Shown here piece by piece: positions 17,843-26,413 of a stretch of 55,110 nucleotides of DNA (the first letter of the stretch is position 1; the number at the start of each line of letters is the position of its first letter). A program made the translations under genes and the position numbers. The stretch lies in assembly GCA_029379215.1 (NCBI GenBank), contig JAQYWO010000018.1, positions 1 to 55,110 on the forward strand, read 5' to 3'. Source of the DNA: Rhizonema sp. PD37 (GTDB taxonomy: Bacteria > Cyanobacteriota > Cyanobacteriia > Cyanobacteriales > Nostocaceae). A model generated the notes under the pieces. The model ran no database searches. It saw only the letters and a program-made list of their open reading frames with translations, and was not told the DNA's origin.

Positions 17843-18448
17843 TTATTTAGCTTTCGCATACTGTTCTGCAACATATTCCCAGTTAATTAAACTGTCTAGG
17901 AAAGTTTGCAGGTAGTCTGGACGACGATTCTGGAAATCTAGGTAGTAGGCGTGTTCCCAAACATCAGCCGTTAACAAAGGAGTGTGACCGCTTGTCATTG
18001 GGTTAGCCGCGTTTGGTGTTTTGACAATCTTCAAGCTACCGTTGTCGTCCACAACCAGCCAAGCGTAACCACTACCGAACTGTGTTCCACCAGCTTCCTT
18101 GAACTGTTTTTTGAAATCATCAAGGCTACCGAAGGAGGCATTAATTTTTTCGGCTAACTCACCAGTAGGACTACCACCACCGTCTTTCTTCATACAATTC
18201 CAGTAAAAAGTATGATTCCATACCTGAGCGGCATTGTTGAAAATACCAGTTTTAGCCGAGTCATCAACACTTTCCTTAATCACTTCTTCTAGTGACTTGT
18301 CAGCTAATGGTGAGTCTTTCGTTAGGTTGTTGAGGTTGGTAACGTAACTAGCATGGTGCTTGTCATGATGGAACTGTAAGGTTTCAGCCGAGATGTGCGG
18401 CTCAAGGTCCTTATAATCGTATGGTAGTGGGGGAAGTTCAAAAGCCAT
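17843..18448 (-). CDS. sodB: Superoxide dismutase [Fe]
   Basis: A 201-residue cytoplasmic superoxide dismutase of the Fe/Mn family. Metal ligands are visible as His27 (FHHDKHH), His79 (VWNHTFYW), Asp162 and His166 (DVWEHAYYLD). Gln75 in NNAAQVWNH, placed before the second His, is the position typical of iron enzymes; Mn enzymes carry the equivalent Gln later, in the C-terminal domain. That supports FeSOD (SodB). There is no signal peptide. It removes superoxide generated by photosynthetic electron transport. An intrinsic terminator follows, and it has its own upstream region of more than 130 bp, so it is probably monocistronic. Confidence 0.97.
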   Translation of the reverse strand: MAFELPPLPYDYKDLEPHISAETLQFHHDKHHASYVTNLNNLTKDSPLADKSLEEVIKESVDDSAKTGIFNNAAQVWNHTFYWNCMKKDGGGSPTGELAEKINASFGSLDDFKKQFKEAGGTQFGSGYAWLVVDDNGSLKIVKTPNAANPMTSGHTPLLTADVWEHAYYLDFQNRRPDYLQTFLDSLINWEYVAEQYAKAK

Positions 18449-18736
18449 TGTGTAAAATCCTCTCTTTACGGTTTTCCAGTTTAGATCTTCTCAGGTGATT
18501 GGCAAATTGCCATCAAGGGGTTCAGCCCTTAAACGGCTAAGCACTGGAATATAAAACTTAACACCCTGATTGTACTAGTAAATGTGGTTTTTCAAAGCAT
18601 TTACATGTATGATTGGCAATTTCTCTTACTGATTAATGATGCTAAACATATTATTTTTCAATCGATCTACACAGCTTCCTATCGTGCAAGAGCCAACCTC
18701 AAGAATTCATCTGCCAAGAGGACGAAAAAAGCCTTT

Positions 18737-19642
18737 ATGAAGAAGTTAACGCCTAATGATTTGATTTTTATTCAACAACGACTAACTCCGTATATATTTT
18801 TGCTCCCTGCTTTATTTATCTTAGTCTTAACAGTTTTTTGGCCTGCACTCCAAGCTTTCTACCTCAGCTTTACTCACTACGAATATGATCTCACCATGCA
18901 GCCGCAATGGGTGGGGTTTGCTAACTTTCTCCGCTTGTGGGCTGATCCGGTTTTCTGGAAAACTCTAGGCAATACCATACTATACCTTGTGGGTGTAGTA
19001 CCGATTTTGGTCATAGTTCCCTTGGCACTGGCCATTTTAGTCAATCAGAAACTACGTGGAATGTACTGGTTTAGAGCTGCATATTACACACCAGTGGTGA
19101 TTTCCATCGTGGTTGCGGGGATCGCGTGGAGATGGCTGTATGCAGAAAACGGCTTACTCAATCAACTCCTGAAGGGTATTTTCCCAGAAGGAATTTCTTG
19201 GCTCACCAGCCCTCGCTTTGCTCTAGCCAGTGTCATGGCTGTCACTGTGTGGAAAGGATTGGGCTACTACATGGTGATTTATCTAGCAGGGTTACAATCT
19301 ATACCTGAGGATGTGTATGAAGCGGCGGCAATTGATGGCTCAGATGGTATTCGCAAACACTGGGATATTACCGTACCTTTAATGCAACCTTATCTGGCTC
19401 TAGTCGCGGTGGTTTCGGCTATTGCTGCTACCAAGGTGTTTGATGAAGTTTATATTATGACCCAAGGTGGACCACTTAATAGCTCGAAAACGATTGTTTA
19501 CTATCTGTATGAGCAAGCATTTAATAATTTAGAAATCAGTTACGCTTGCACAATTGGGTTAGTGCTATTTCTGATCATTTTGAGTCTATCTATTTTGCGA
19601 CTATTGCTTAATCGCAGTACCGGAGAAAATTTAATACAGTAA
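18737..19642 (+). CDS. Sugar ABC transporter permease (MalF/UgpA-like)
   Basis: An inner-membrane permease of about 301 residues with six hydrophobic segments. The start region RLTPYIFLLPALFILVLTVF is typical of MalF/UgpA/LacF-type carbohydrate permeases. The cytoplasmic EAA loop that docks with the ATPase reads YEAAAIDGSDGIRKHWDITV followed by PLMQP. The signature FDEVYIMTQGGPLNSS is also typical of this family. The frame extends to 18584, but the first 51 residues are unlike the family and ATG 18737 is preferred. No binding protein, second permease or ATPase lies next to it, so partners must be elsewhere. The substrate is probably a sugar or glycerol derivative. Confidence 0.9.
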   Translation: MKKLTPNDLIFIQQRLTPYIFLLPALFILVLTVFWPALQAFYLSFTHYEYDLTMQPQWVGFANFLRLWADPVFWKTLGNTILYLVGVVPILVIVPLALAILVNQKLRGMYWFRAAYYTPVVISIVVAGIAWRWLYAENGLLNQLLKGIFPEGISWLTSPRFALASVMAVTVWKGLGYYMVIYLAGLQSIPEDVYEAAAIDGSDGIRKHWDITVPLMQPYLALVAVVSAIAATKVFDEVYIMTQGGPLNSSKTIVYYLYEQAFNNLEISYACTIGLVLFLIILSLSILRLLLNRSTGENLIQ

Positions 19643-19733
19643 CTCAAGCTGCCTGTAAAAGTGATCAGCTCTTTTTTGACATCGCTTTGCCTTGGTGCCT
19701 TGTCTACTTGCGTAATAATAAGTGAATCAGCTC

Positions 19734-19753
19734 AATCCAAAATCCAAAATCGA
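19734..19753 (+). repeat. Heptamer repeat ending at a start codon
   Basis: Two and a half copies of a heptamer (aatccaa, aatccaa, aatcga) run directly into the ATG at 19754. Such short tandem heptamers (STRR-like) are known in heterocystous cyanobacteria. A related array ends at the pyrC start (36470-36505), with the same final atcga before ATGAC. Confidence 0.65.
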
Positions 19754-20647
19754 ATGACTCGTAAGATACTCCACGGTATACGCGTACAAACTTACCAGCA
19801 TCCGCTTGATCGCAAAGCGTTGGTGGCTTTGGAGAAGATGCCGGGATTACCACTACTGCTGAAAAAGATTAATGAGTACGGGATTGATCGCCTACTGAGA
19901 ATGCAAACCAAAGGCGGTGAATTTCGAGTTTCCCCTCGAAACTTCCCTTCGCTGCATAATGCCTTAGTGGAAACCTGTAAGATTCTAGATTCCCCCCAGC
20001 CAGACTTGTATCTCTATCGGGGAGAGGGACATATTTCTACCTATGCGATCGGCGTGGAAAAACCGTTGGTTGGGATTAATATAGAAGCGATGGAATGGCT
20101 GTCGGGCGAGGAACTGCTGTTTGTGTTGGGGCACGAGATTGCCCGGATCGAGGGACGTTATTTAAATTATCAGCAATTAGCTGTGGTGATGCCGTTGCTC
20201 AAAAATCTGATTAGCAGTACGACACTGGGATTAGGCGGATTGGCAGCATCCGGGCTGGAAGTAGCTTTGTTCAATTGGATCGTCATGGCAAAATTCACTG
20301 CCGATCGCGCTGGGTTATTAGCTTGTCAGGATGTTGATGTGGCGATGACAGCTCTGATAAAATTGGGTGGGTTACCTGAGGAGTACATAAATCCGGAAGT
20401 CAAGCAGGATTTTTTAGCTCAAGCTCGCGAGTTTGATATTGACGATCTTGATAGGTTAGACCAAGTCACCAAGATTTTCAGTTTTATGGAATACCAATAC
20501 CCTTGGGTTGTGATGCGGGCTTCTGAACTGTTGAAGTGGGTAGATTCTGGGATGTACGAGCAGTTGGGGCGATCTATAGAGCCACAGCCAGAGCTAGAGC
20601 ATCAAGAGCAACAGCCAGAGGAGTGGAATTTTCTATCGTCTTGGTAA
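19754..20647 (+). CDS. M48-like protein lacking zinc ligands (pseudopeptidase)
   Basis: A 297-residue protein with the architecture of M48 metallopeptidases: an N-terminal substrate-side region, the active-site helix, a hydrophobic hairpin (LISSTTLGLGGLAASGLEVA) and the ADRAG segment. The zinc signature HExxH is degenerate: the helix reads LGHEIARIEGRY, with the second His replaced by Arg. The third-ligand Glu expected before FxADRAG is Lys (MAKFTADRAGLLA). With two of three ligands lost it should not bind catalytic zinc, although the fold appears intact and the reading frame clean, arguing against simple decay. The frame opens at GTG 19661, but the intervening DNA is the heptamer-repeat type and the ATG at 19754 is the natural start. 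A regulatory or scaffold role is inferred. Confidence 0.75.
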   Translation: MTRKILHGIRVQTYQHPLDRKALVALEKMPGLPLLLKKINEYGIDRLLRMQTKGGEFRVSPRNFPSLHNALVETCKILDSPQPDLYLYRGEGHISTYAIGVEKPLVGINIEAMEWLSGEELLFVLGHEIARIEGRYLNYQQLAVVMPLLKNLISSTTLGLGGLAASGLEVALFNWIVMAKFTADRAGLLACQDVDVAMTALIKLGGLPEEYINPEVKQDFLAQAREFDIDDLDRLDQVTKIFSFMEYQYPWVVMRASELLKWVDSGMYEQLGRSIEPQPELEHQEQQPEEWNFLSSW

Positions 20648-20745
20648 TGCTCCATTCTGTATTCATAACTGCCTTAAGAATCAAGTTAATTGACTGTTAA
20701 CTTCATAAAACACTTGTAACCTTAGAAACAGGTAGCAAAACTCAC

Positions 20746-21000
20746 ATGGCTGTGGGTGGTGGCAAAGGAAAATATGTAGTTTATTTGACATTTGTTAAAG
20801 AAAGTTTTCACTATCTTGTTGACCCATCTAAATCAGATATAGAGGAATCCGTAATAGTTGGAGGGCAAGAAGGTGTTTATCCTGCCAAGTCCTGTGTTGA
20901 CTTAAATACAACCCTTAAAGCTGCCAAAGTCTTCGCGGAGCTTGGGGCAATGGAAGAATCAGTTATTTGGGAAAAAGATGAAGTTTTTGAGCGAGTATAA
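20746..21000 (+). CDS. Small protein, possibly Imm1-like
   Basis: An 84-residue acidic protein. The second half (GGQEGVYPAKSCVDLNTTLK, then AAKVFAELGAMEESVIWEK) resembles the end of Imm1-type immunity proteins, whose usual tail has a helix with AxxFxxTGxxxxxxxWE. The N-terminus is shorter than the roughly 120 residues of that family, so it may be truncated or a divergent relative. No toxin gene is adjacent, which would make it an orphan immunity gene. The identification is tentative. Confidence 0.4.
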   Translation: MAVGGGKGKYVVYLTFVKESFHYLVDPSKSDIEESVIVGGQEGVYPAKSCVDLNTTLKAAKVFAELGAMEESVIWEKDEVFERV

Positions 21001-21074
21001 GAAATATGTTGTGGCATAAACCATAATTTGGATAAAAAGAAAGTGATTTAAATGAAACCCGCTATAATGTGTTT

Positions 21075-21338
21075 TTACGCAATTTTTCGTGGTTGAATTG
21101 TACTTGGTAACGTCAATTCATCTTCAAATAAAGCCCATTCATAACGATGAGCGTTATTTTGGTAATAGCGCTGTTTGTAAGGATAGTCGACGCACTGCCC
21201 AATATAGATCCATTTGTCCCACAATCGCTTAACTTCTCTCACCTTAATGACAACACCGTGGTAGATGACATCCTCGCGTGAGACTTCTACCAGTTGTCCC
21301 TTGCGGTACAACGGTTTAGTATCAATTGCAATATTCAT
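21075..21338 (-). CDS. Small conserved protein of unknown function
   Basis: An 87-residue basic protein. It begins MNIAIDTKPLYRKGQLVEVS and has a beta-rich pattern (VIYHGVVIKVREVKRLWDKW, then IYIGQCVDYPYK) suggestive of a small SH3-like or barrel fold, with many aromatic residues. It ends in a basic tail. The ATG at 21338 is unambiguous. Upstream in its promoter region are the hairpins near 21390-21491. Function is unknown. Confidence 0.55.
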   Translation of the reverse strand: MNIAIDTKPLYRKGQLVEVSREDVIYHGVVIKVREVKRLWDKWIYIGQCVDYPYKQRYYQNNAHRYEWALFEDELTLPSTIQPRKIA

Positions 21339-21469
21339 CGCTTTTACCTTTCAAACTAAACTCGTGTGGACGCCCTGACAAGACGACGTGTGGTGGTGAT
21401 GCCTTCATGCCACTGCGGTATCGCGGTATCGCCACTATCACCACATCCAGGGTAATTTGAATTTTCTTA

Positions 21470-21491
21470 TTATAGTACTATTGTACTATAA
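21470..21491. other. Perfect 9-bp inverted repeat (hairpin or operator)
   Basis: The arms ttatagtac (21470-21478) and gtactataa (21483-21491) flank the 4-base loop tatt. It lies between the divergent genes 21338(-) and 21640(+), about 150 bp from the TrpB-like start, so it may be an operator. Nearby, tgtggtggtgat (about 21389) and atcaccaca (about 21437) form a second, imperfect inverted repeat. Confidence 0.45.
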
Positions 21492-21639
21492 AACAGGAAT
21501 TGTCGCTTGTGTCGGCTGAGCAGTGCCTCACAGAGTAAAGACCATTGCAAAAAGTTGCGAAAGAAATATCATTGTTTCATGCTCAACAGTTTTTCAAAAT
21601 AGCAATACGTTTGCCACGTCTCCCCTCACTTTTTCACTG

Positions 21640-22662
21640 ATGGACACTGTTAAATACATACTTTCAGAAGACAAAATGCCAACAGCCTGGTATAATATCC
21701 AGGCAGATTTACCCACGCCCATGCCGCCAGTACTCAACCCCGGTACGGGTAAGCAAATTACAGCCGCAGATTTAGAACCTCTTTTCCCAAAGCAGTTGAT
21801 TGAACAAGAAATCAGTCAGCAACCGACGTTTGAAATTCCCGATGAAGTGCAATCAATCTACCGTCAGTGGCGACCGACTCCACTATACCGCGCCCGACGC
21901 CTAGAAAAAGCCCTTGATACCCCAGCAAAAATCTACTACAAATACGAGGGAGTCAGTCCTGCTGGCAGCCACAAACCGAACACAGCCATTCCTCAGGCTT
22001 ACTACAACAAAAAAGCGGGAGTTAAGCGTTTAACGACTAAAACTGGTGCAGGGCAATGGGGTTCCTCACTCTCCTTGGCAGGTACTTTTTTTGGCTTAGA
22101 GATCGTGGTTTACATGGTGAAAGTCAGCTATCGGCAAAAGCCATACCGACGCGCTTTGATGGAAGCTTATGGTGCAACGGTTGTAGCGAGTCCTAGTAAT
22201 GAGACTGAGGCGGGGCGTTCGATTCTCAAAGAACATCCTGACAGCAATGGTAGTTTGGGTATTGCCATTAGTGAAGCGGTGGAAATGGCAGTACAAGATG
22301 AGCAAACGAAATATGCTTTAGGGAGTGTGCTAAACCATGTGTTGCTCCATCAGACTGTGATTGGTCTTGAAGCACTGGCACAATTGGAAATGGCAGGTGA
22401 CTATCCCGATATCATTGTCGGCTGTACGGGTGGTGGTAGTAACTTTGCGGGTATTGCCTTTCCCTTTTTGGGCGCTATCTTCGGGGGTGAACGCGATCGC
22501 CTCAAATTTGTGGCAGTCGAACCAGCTGCTTGCCCAACATTGACTAAAGGCAAATATACTTATGACTTTGGCGATACAGCCCATCTCACTCCCTTGGTAA
22601 AGATGCACACCCTCGGTAGCTCCTTTTCTTCACGGATCTTCCGCAACCGTTCACAAGAGTAA
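21640..22662 (+). pseudogene. TrpB2-type tryptophan synthase beta, C-terminally truncated
   Basis: A PLP enzyme of the TrpB2 (TrpB-like) group, beginning at ATG 21640 with the family N-terminus ([20 protein letters not shown]). The substrate loop and Schiff-base Lys ([15 protein letters not shown]), the KTGAGQWG segment and the phosphate-binding [11 protein letters not shown] are present. The frame then departs abruptly from the family after MHTLGS: the next expected segment (a Pro/Gly-rich PPGFHAGGLRYHG) is replaced by 13 unrelated residues and a stop. The product is 340 residues, whereas family members are about 420-450, so roughly 100 C-terminal residues with part of the PLP pocket are lost. 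It is probably inactive. No C-terminal remnant was found downstream. Cyanobacteria usually carry another, standard trpB. Confidence 0.75.
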
Positions 22663-23071
22663 AAGCTTTGACTTCAGTTCGGCTTCATGCTGAGTAGTAA
22701 AAGTTGTCTTAAATTTCAAGAATTCTACAAAATCAATGGCTTCGGTGTTGCTTATCTGGGGGAAGCGATCGCCATTTCTCTAAAAGCAATTGTTCCGGAC
22801 TCATACATGCTCCTGCTGTCAATCCATAGCAATTATTGCATTTTTAAATTGAATACAGTAGGTTTGTTAAGAATCGCCATCAGGTGCGATTTTTCAGATG
22901 GCGATCGCAAATCTTTTGACAAAATTGCCATAAATCCTACCTCACGAGTGTTTCATCACTTAAATAAGACAGCGATAGATACAATCTGCATTCAGAATTT
23001 TGAAAAAACTGCGTGACTAATGCAACATATACGACTATAATTGCGGCGCTCTGAAAAATCACAACAAAAGC
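22663..23071. other. Intergenic; no TrpB remnant seen
   Basis: A forward frame at 22687-23016 is open but has no domain, contains HIP1 octamers and lacks a good start context, so it was not accepted as a gene. The missing C-terminal part of the TrpB-like gene was not found here in any forward frame. Confidence 0.45.
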
Positions 23072-24967
23072 GTGTTTCCCTTCATACCCCTAAGATTTTT
23101 GTGTCTAGTTACGGCACTTACAGTCATTCTGCTCACTGTTTCCCCCTCTTTAGCGATCGCTGCGATCGCATATAATGGTGTAGCTGCTGGTGATGCTACA
23201 GATACCAGTGCAATTCTTTGGACGAGGACTGTTGATTCCACGACCAAACAAGGTGCTGTTAGTAATTTAACTGCTCAAATCTCCACTAACTCTAAATTCA
23301 ACCAGATTTTGTACTCCTCTAAAGGTGCAACTAACCCCAGCCGTGACTACACCTTGAAACTTGATGTCACTGGGTTAAAAAGTGGTATACGTTATTACTA
23401 TCGCTTTTTAGCAGCAGATGGACAGATAAGTCCAGTTGGCACCTTCAAAACTGCACCTGCAAAAACAGAAAAAGTTGCTGTCAAGTTTGGTTTCAGTGGG
23501 GATGCTGACAGTCAGTGGCGTCCATACCCCTCAACTAAAGAGTTTAACAAGCTCAATTTAGACTACTTCATTTTTTTAGGCGACACAATTTACGAAACGA
23601 AAAGCGCTATCTCTGAAGCTTGTACTGACGCCTTTGCTAACCCCACTCAAGCCTTGGTAGATTATTATCGCAAGTACCGAGAGCAGTTAGAACCGGTGAA
23701 AGCAGGAGGTTTTCCAAGTTTGCAAAAGCTGTTTGCGGCTAGTAGCAACTATACCCTCCTGGACAACCACGAACTCGGCAATAAGCAATTTATTAACGGT
23801 GGCGCACCAGCAGGCATTCCTGGGGGCATTGGTGTTGATGCCAGTAATCAGGCGAATGATGTGAATACAACCAGTACATTTATCAATAAAACAGATGGTT
23901 TTAAAGCTTTAGTCAAAGCTTACAACGACTACCAGCCAATTCGAGAAAAAATTATTTCTACTACAGATGACCCTCGTACAGATGGTACACAACAGCTATA
24001 TTTTGCTCAGCAGTGGGGAGCAAGTAGCATTTTTATCAATTTAGACGATCGCTCTTATCGTGACATCCGCATGAAAACAACAGCAGGTGCTGATGATACA
24101 GGTGTGCGTGCAGATAATCCCCAACGCACTATGCTTGGGAAAACTCAACTTAACTGGTTTAAACAAACACTTCTGAATGCCCAACAGAGTAACATACCCT
24201 GGAAAATTATTGCGATTTCCTCACCAATTGATGAAGTAGGAGAAGATGCAGGCAAATCTTGGGTTGGAGGCTATCGGGCTGAACGGAATGAAATACTCAA
24301 GTTCATTGCTGAAAATAAAATCGACAACGTAGTTTTTCTCTCCACCGATGACCACCAGAACCGCGTCAATGAACTAACTTATGTAACAGACCCCAAAAAC
24401 CCCGCCAATCGTACCATTATCCCTGATACTTTCACCATCGTTGCTGGTCCCATCGGTGCCAGTGGACCTGATAAAATTCCTGTCCACAGCTTTGGCACTA
24501 TTCAATTTTTCACAGACACTATTGTTGCGTCGCAGAAAACAAAGAATATTAACCCTCTGGGTCTAGATCCCAAGTATCCCGGACTTCAGAAGGTATTCCG
24601 TGAAGGTGACGCCCAAGCAGATAGCCTACGCCAACCTGTAGATTTTTACACCCCCGATACCTTCAACTACGTCACCCTTGATATCAGTGCCAACGGGAAA
24701 ACTTTATCTGTAAATACTTACGGTATTAACTCTTACGCAGCTAATACCTTCCCAGAACCAGATAAAATAGGTTCTATCCGACATATCCTGGGCTTCCAGA
24801 TTGCTAGAACTTCATCCAAGCAAGCAAATGGTCCTAAGTCAGATACCATGATTGGTTTAGTTGTGTTTGCTGCTTCTGCTATTGTGAGTCTGCGACTCGT
24901 CAGAATAGCTCGGACACAACATCAATCTATGACTTCTATCGGCACTACATTGTGGAAGCAGTTGTAA
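23072..24967 (+). CDS. phoD: PhoD-family alkaline phosphatase/phosphodiesterase
   Basis: A 631-residue exported protein. Residues 1-30 (PLRFLCLVTALTVILLTVSP, then SLAIA) form a signal peptide. The Fn3-like N-terminal domain of PhoD proteins (GVAAGDATDTSAILWTRT) spans about 33-130. The phosphatase core follows with the metal-site segments FSGDAD, FLGDTIYET, LLDNHELGN, DDRSYRD and STDDHQNRV. The C-terminus carries a hydrophobic helix (MIGLVVFAASAIVSLRLV) that could tether it. PhoD enzymes hydrolyse phosphate mono- and diesters outside the cytoplasm and are usually induced by phosphate shortage; no Pho box was confidently seen. The start is GTG 23072. Its 3' end overlaps the convergent Kir channel gene by 46 bp. 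Confidence 0.9.
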   Translation: MFPFIPLRFLCLVTALTVILLTVSPSLAIAAIAYNGVAAGDATDTSAILWTRTVDSTTKQGAVSNLTAQISTNSKFNQILYSSKGATNPSRDYTLKLDVTGLKSGIRYYYRFLAADGQISPVGTFKTAPAKTEKVAVKFGFSGDADSQWRPYPSTKEFNKLNLDYFIFLGDTIYETKSAISEACTDAFANPTQALVDYYRKYREQLEPVKAGGFPSLQKLFAASSNYTLLDNHELGNKQFINGGAPAGIPGGIGVDASNQANDVNTTSTFINKTDGFKALVKAYNDYQPIREKIISTTDDPRTDGTQQLYFAQQWGASSIFINLDDRSYRDIRMKTTAGADDTGVRADNPQRTMLGKTQLNWFKQTLLNAQQSNIPWKIIAISSPIDEVGEDAGKSWVGGYRAERNEILKFIAENKIDNVVFLSTDDHQNRVNELTYVTDPKNPANRTIIPDTFTIVAGPIGASGPDKIPVHSFGTIQFFTDTIVASQKTKNINPLGLDPKYPGLQKVFREGDAQADSLRQPVDFYTPDTFNYVTLDISANGKTLSVNTYGINSYAANTFPEPDKIGSIRHILGFQIARTSSKQANGPKSDTMIGLVVFAASAIVSLRLVRIARTQHQSMTSIGTTLWKQL

Positions 24968-25845
24968 TCAATGTAGCGGTGTCCATCATCCGTGTGGTGA
25001 ACAATATCTACAAATTGATTGTTCCACATAATATCATGAGCGCTATAAGTGTGACGGGCATTGATTGTCTGTACAACTGTTTCATCAATTCCACTGAGAG
25101 AAATCGCAATTGTCGTTTTTGTGGCAATCAGAGACTCAGCGGTCATTCCATATAAAGGACTAAACTCGTCGATGGGATGCATTGCCATCCAGGTTAGCAT
25201 GAAGCTGGGTGTCTGGTGTCTCACCAGTTTGAGATCGTAGAATCGACGCATATGCTGTCCTTCAGCACTCATTTCATCGCGCATCAAGTATACTCGCAAC
25301 TGCGCTTCGAGAATCTGGTTACCGCGCTTATTAGCTGCACGAAATATCAAGGAAGGTACGCCTTCATGGGGTGCAATCACCGCTACACGGGTAAAAATGA
25401 CACGAGCTGTCGGTCTAGAGAAACGCGCAAAGGCTAAGCCAGTCAACACAGAAACTGCCACAAGACTGATCATTGCTTCCAGTGTGACAACGGTATTGGC
25501 GTAGGTTGTTTTGGGGTACATCGCACCATAGCCAATAGAAGCTAGAGTTTGAACGCTAAAAAAGAAATCATCTAGGAAAGATCCTGGTCGGGCGTTGTTG
25601 ATGCAATTTCCTCCTGCTAAGTAGGCTAAGGCAAACAAGGTATTAATACATATGTAAAATAGAGCAATCAACCCGAAAAAGCCACTCCAGGGAATTGTCA
25701 ACAGTAAATGGTAAGGATCGCGCCAGTACGAGTACCACGCACCCATTCCCTTGATGTGAAAATGCCCATCTTGAATCTGAATATGAATCAACGGGTATCG
25801 ACGCCGCCGTTGGTTCTTCGACCGTTTCTTCTGTCTAAGTCTCAT
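24922..25845 (-). CDS. Inward-rectifier-type potassium channel (KirBac)
   Basis: A 307-residue prokaryotic Kir channel. A basic N-terminus (RLRQKKRSKNQRRRR) and a slide-helix region (WYSYWRDPYHLLLTIPW) precede transmembrane helix 1 (about 54-77), the pore helix and the selectivity filter TLASIGYG (100-107), and transmembrane helix 2 (about 115-141). The C-terminal half is the cytoplasmic immunoglobulin-like Kir domain (FRAANKRGNQILEAQLRVYL, then GIDETVVQTINARHTY). It should form a K+-selective tetramer in the cytoplasmic membrane. Length fits the family. The last 15 codons overlap phoD tail to tail, so the transcripts are convergent and overlapping. Confidence 0.93.
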   Translation of the reverse strand: MRLRQKKRSKNQRRRRYPLIHIQIQDGHFHIKGMGAWYSYWRDPYHLLLTIPWSGFFGLIALFYICINTLFALAYLAGGNCINNARPGSFLDDFFFSVQTLASIGYGAMYPKTTYANTVVTLEAMISLVAVSVLTGLAFARFSRPTARVIFTRVAVIAPHEGVPSLIFRAANKRGNQILEAQLRVYLMRDEMSAEGQHMRRFYDLKLVRHQTPSFMLTWMAMHPIDEFSPLYGMTAESLIATKTTIAISLSGIDETVVQTINARHTYSAHDIMWNNQFVDIVHHTDDGHRYIDYNCFHNVVPIEVID

Positions 25846-26413
25846 TGGAGTAATAAGTATGATTTAGTTTCAAGGGCAGCTGCATTCAGCTTCTCATGTA
25901 GTAGTCAAGTTAGTAACAATTGGATAACAATTTTTGGAAATGCAGAATAACGATTTGAACGATGTAACCCTTACATATTATACCTTCTAGTCGTGACCCC
26001 TACCCAAGACGACAGTCAGATAGCATTGATAAATCAAACACGCTCCAACTAAGAGCCCCGACTTCGTAAAAGTTGTCAGAGATCTTGTAATATCCACACC
26101 GATGAAAAGTCATCTGTATGAAAGGATATAAGATTTGTTGTCAACAAATAATGGTAAATTGCTGTAGTAGTTTAGTTGCAATAAGTCAAACAGTATGATA
26201 GATAGCCAACATAAATAGTTGATGTACTAAATATTCTCGTTCGGATTTTGCGTCCTTGGCTCAGGAACAGTCTGTTCAAAAAGGCCATATTCTTAACCTA
26301 AATAGTATTAATGTAGTAATCTAATTTAAGTTATAAAAATCCAAAGCTTCAAGCATCTAGTTTCTTTAGGAAAACGGGTTTCTCCGCTCTCACGAATTAT
26401 TTAGGAATGCTAT
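25846..26413. other. Intergenic, promoter region of divergent genes
   Basis: No gene is supported in these 570 bp between the divergent Kir channel and MFS genes. An AGGA 7 bases before the ATG at 26414 serves as the ribosome site of the MFS gene. No long repeat or hairpin was noticed. Confidence 0.4.

Noticed and set aside
22687..23016. 109-codon forward frame after the truncated TrpB-like gene
   Set aside because: No domain, poor start context and HIP1 octamers inside; composition is not protein-like.
25915..25935. Sequence resembling the lac operator half (ggataacaattt)
   Set aside because: Chance AT-rich match with no lac-type regulator nearby.
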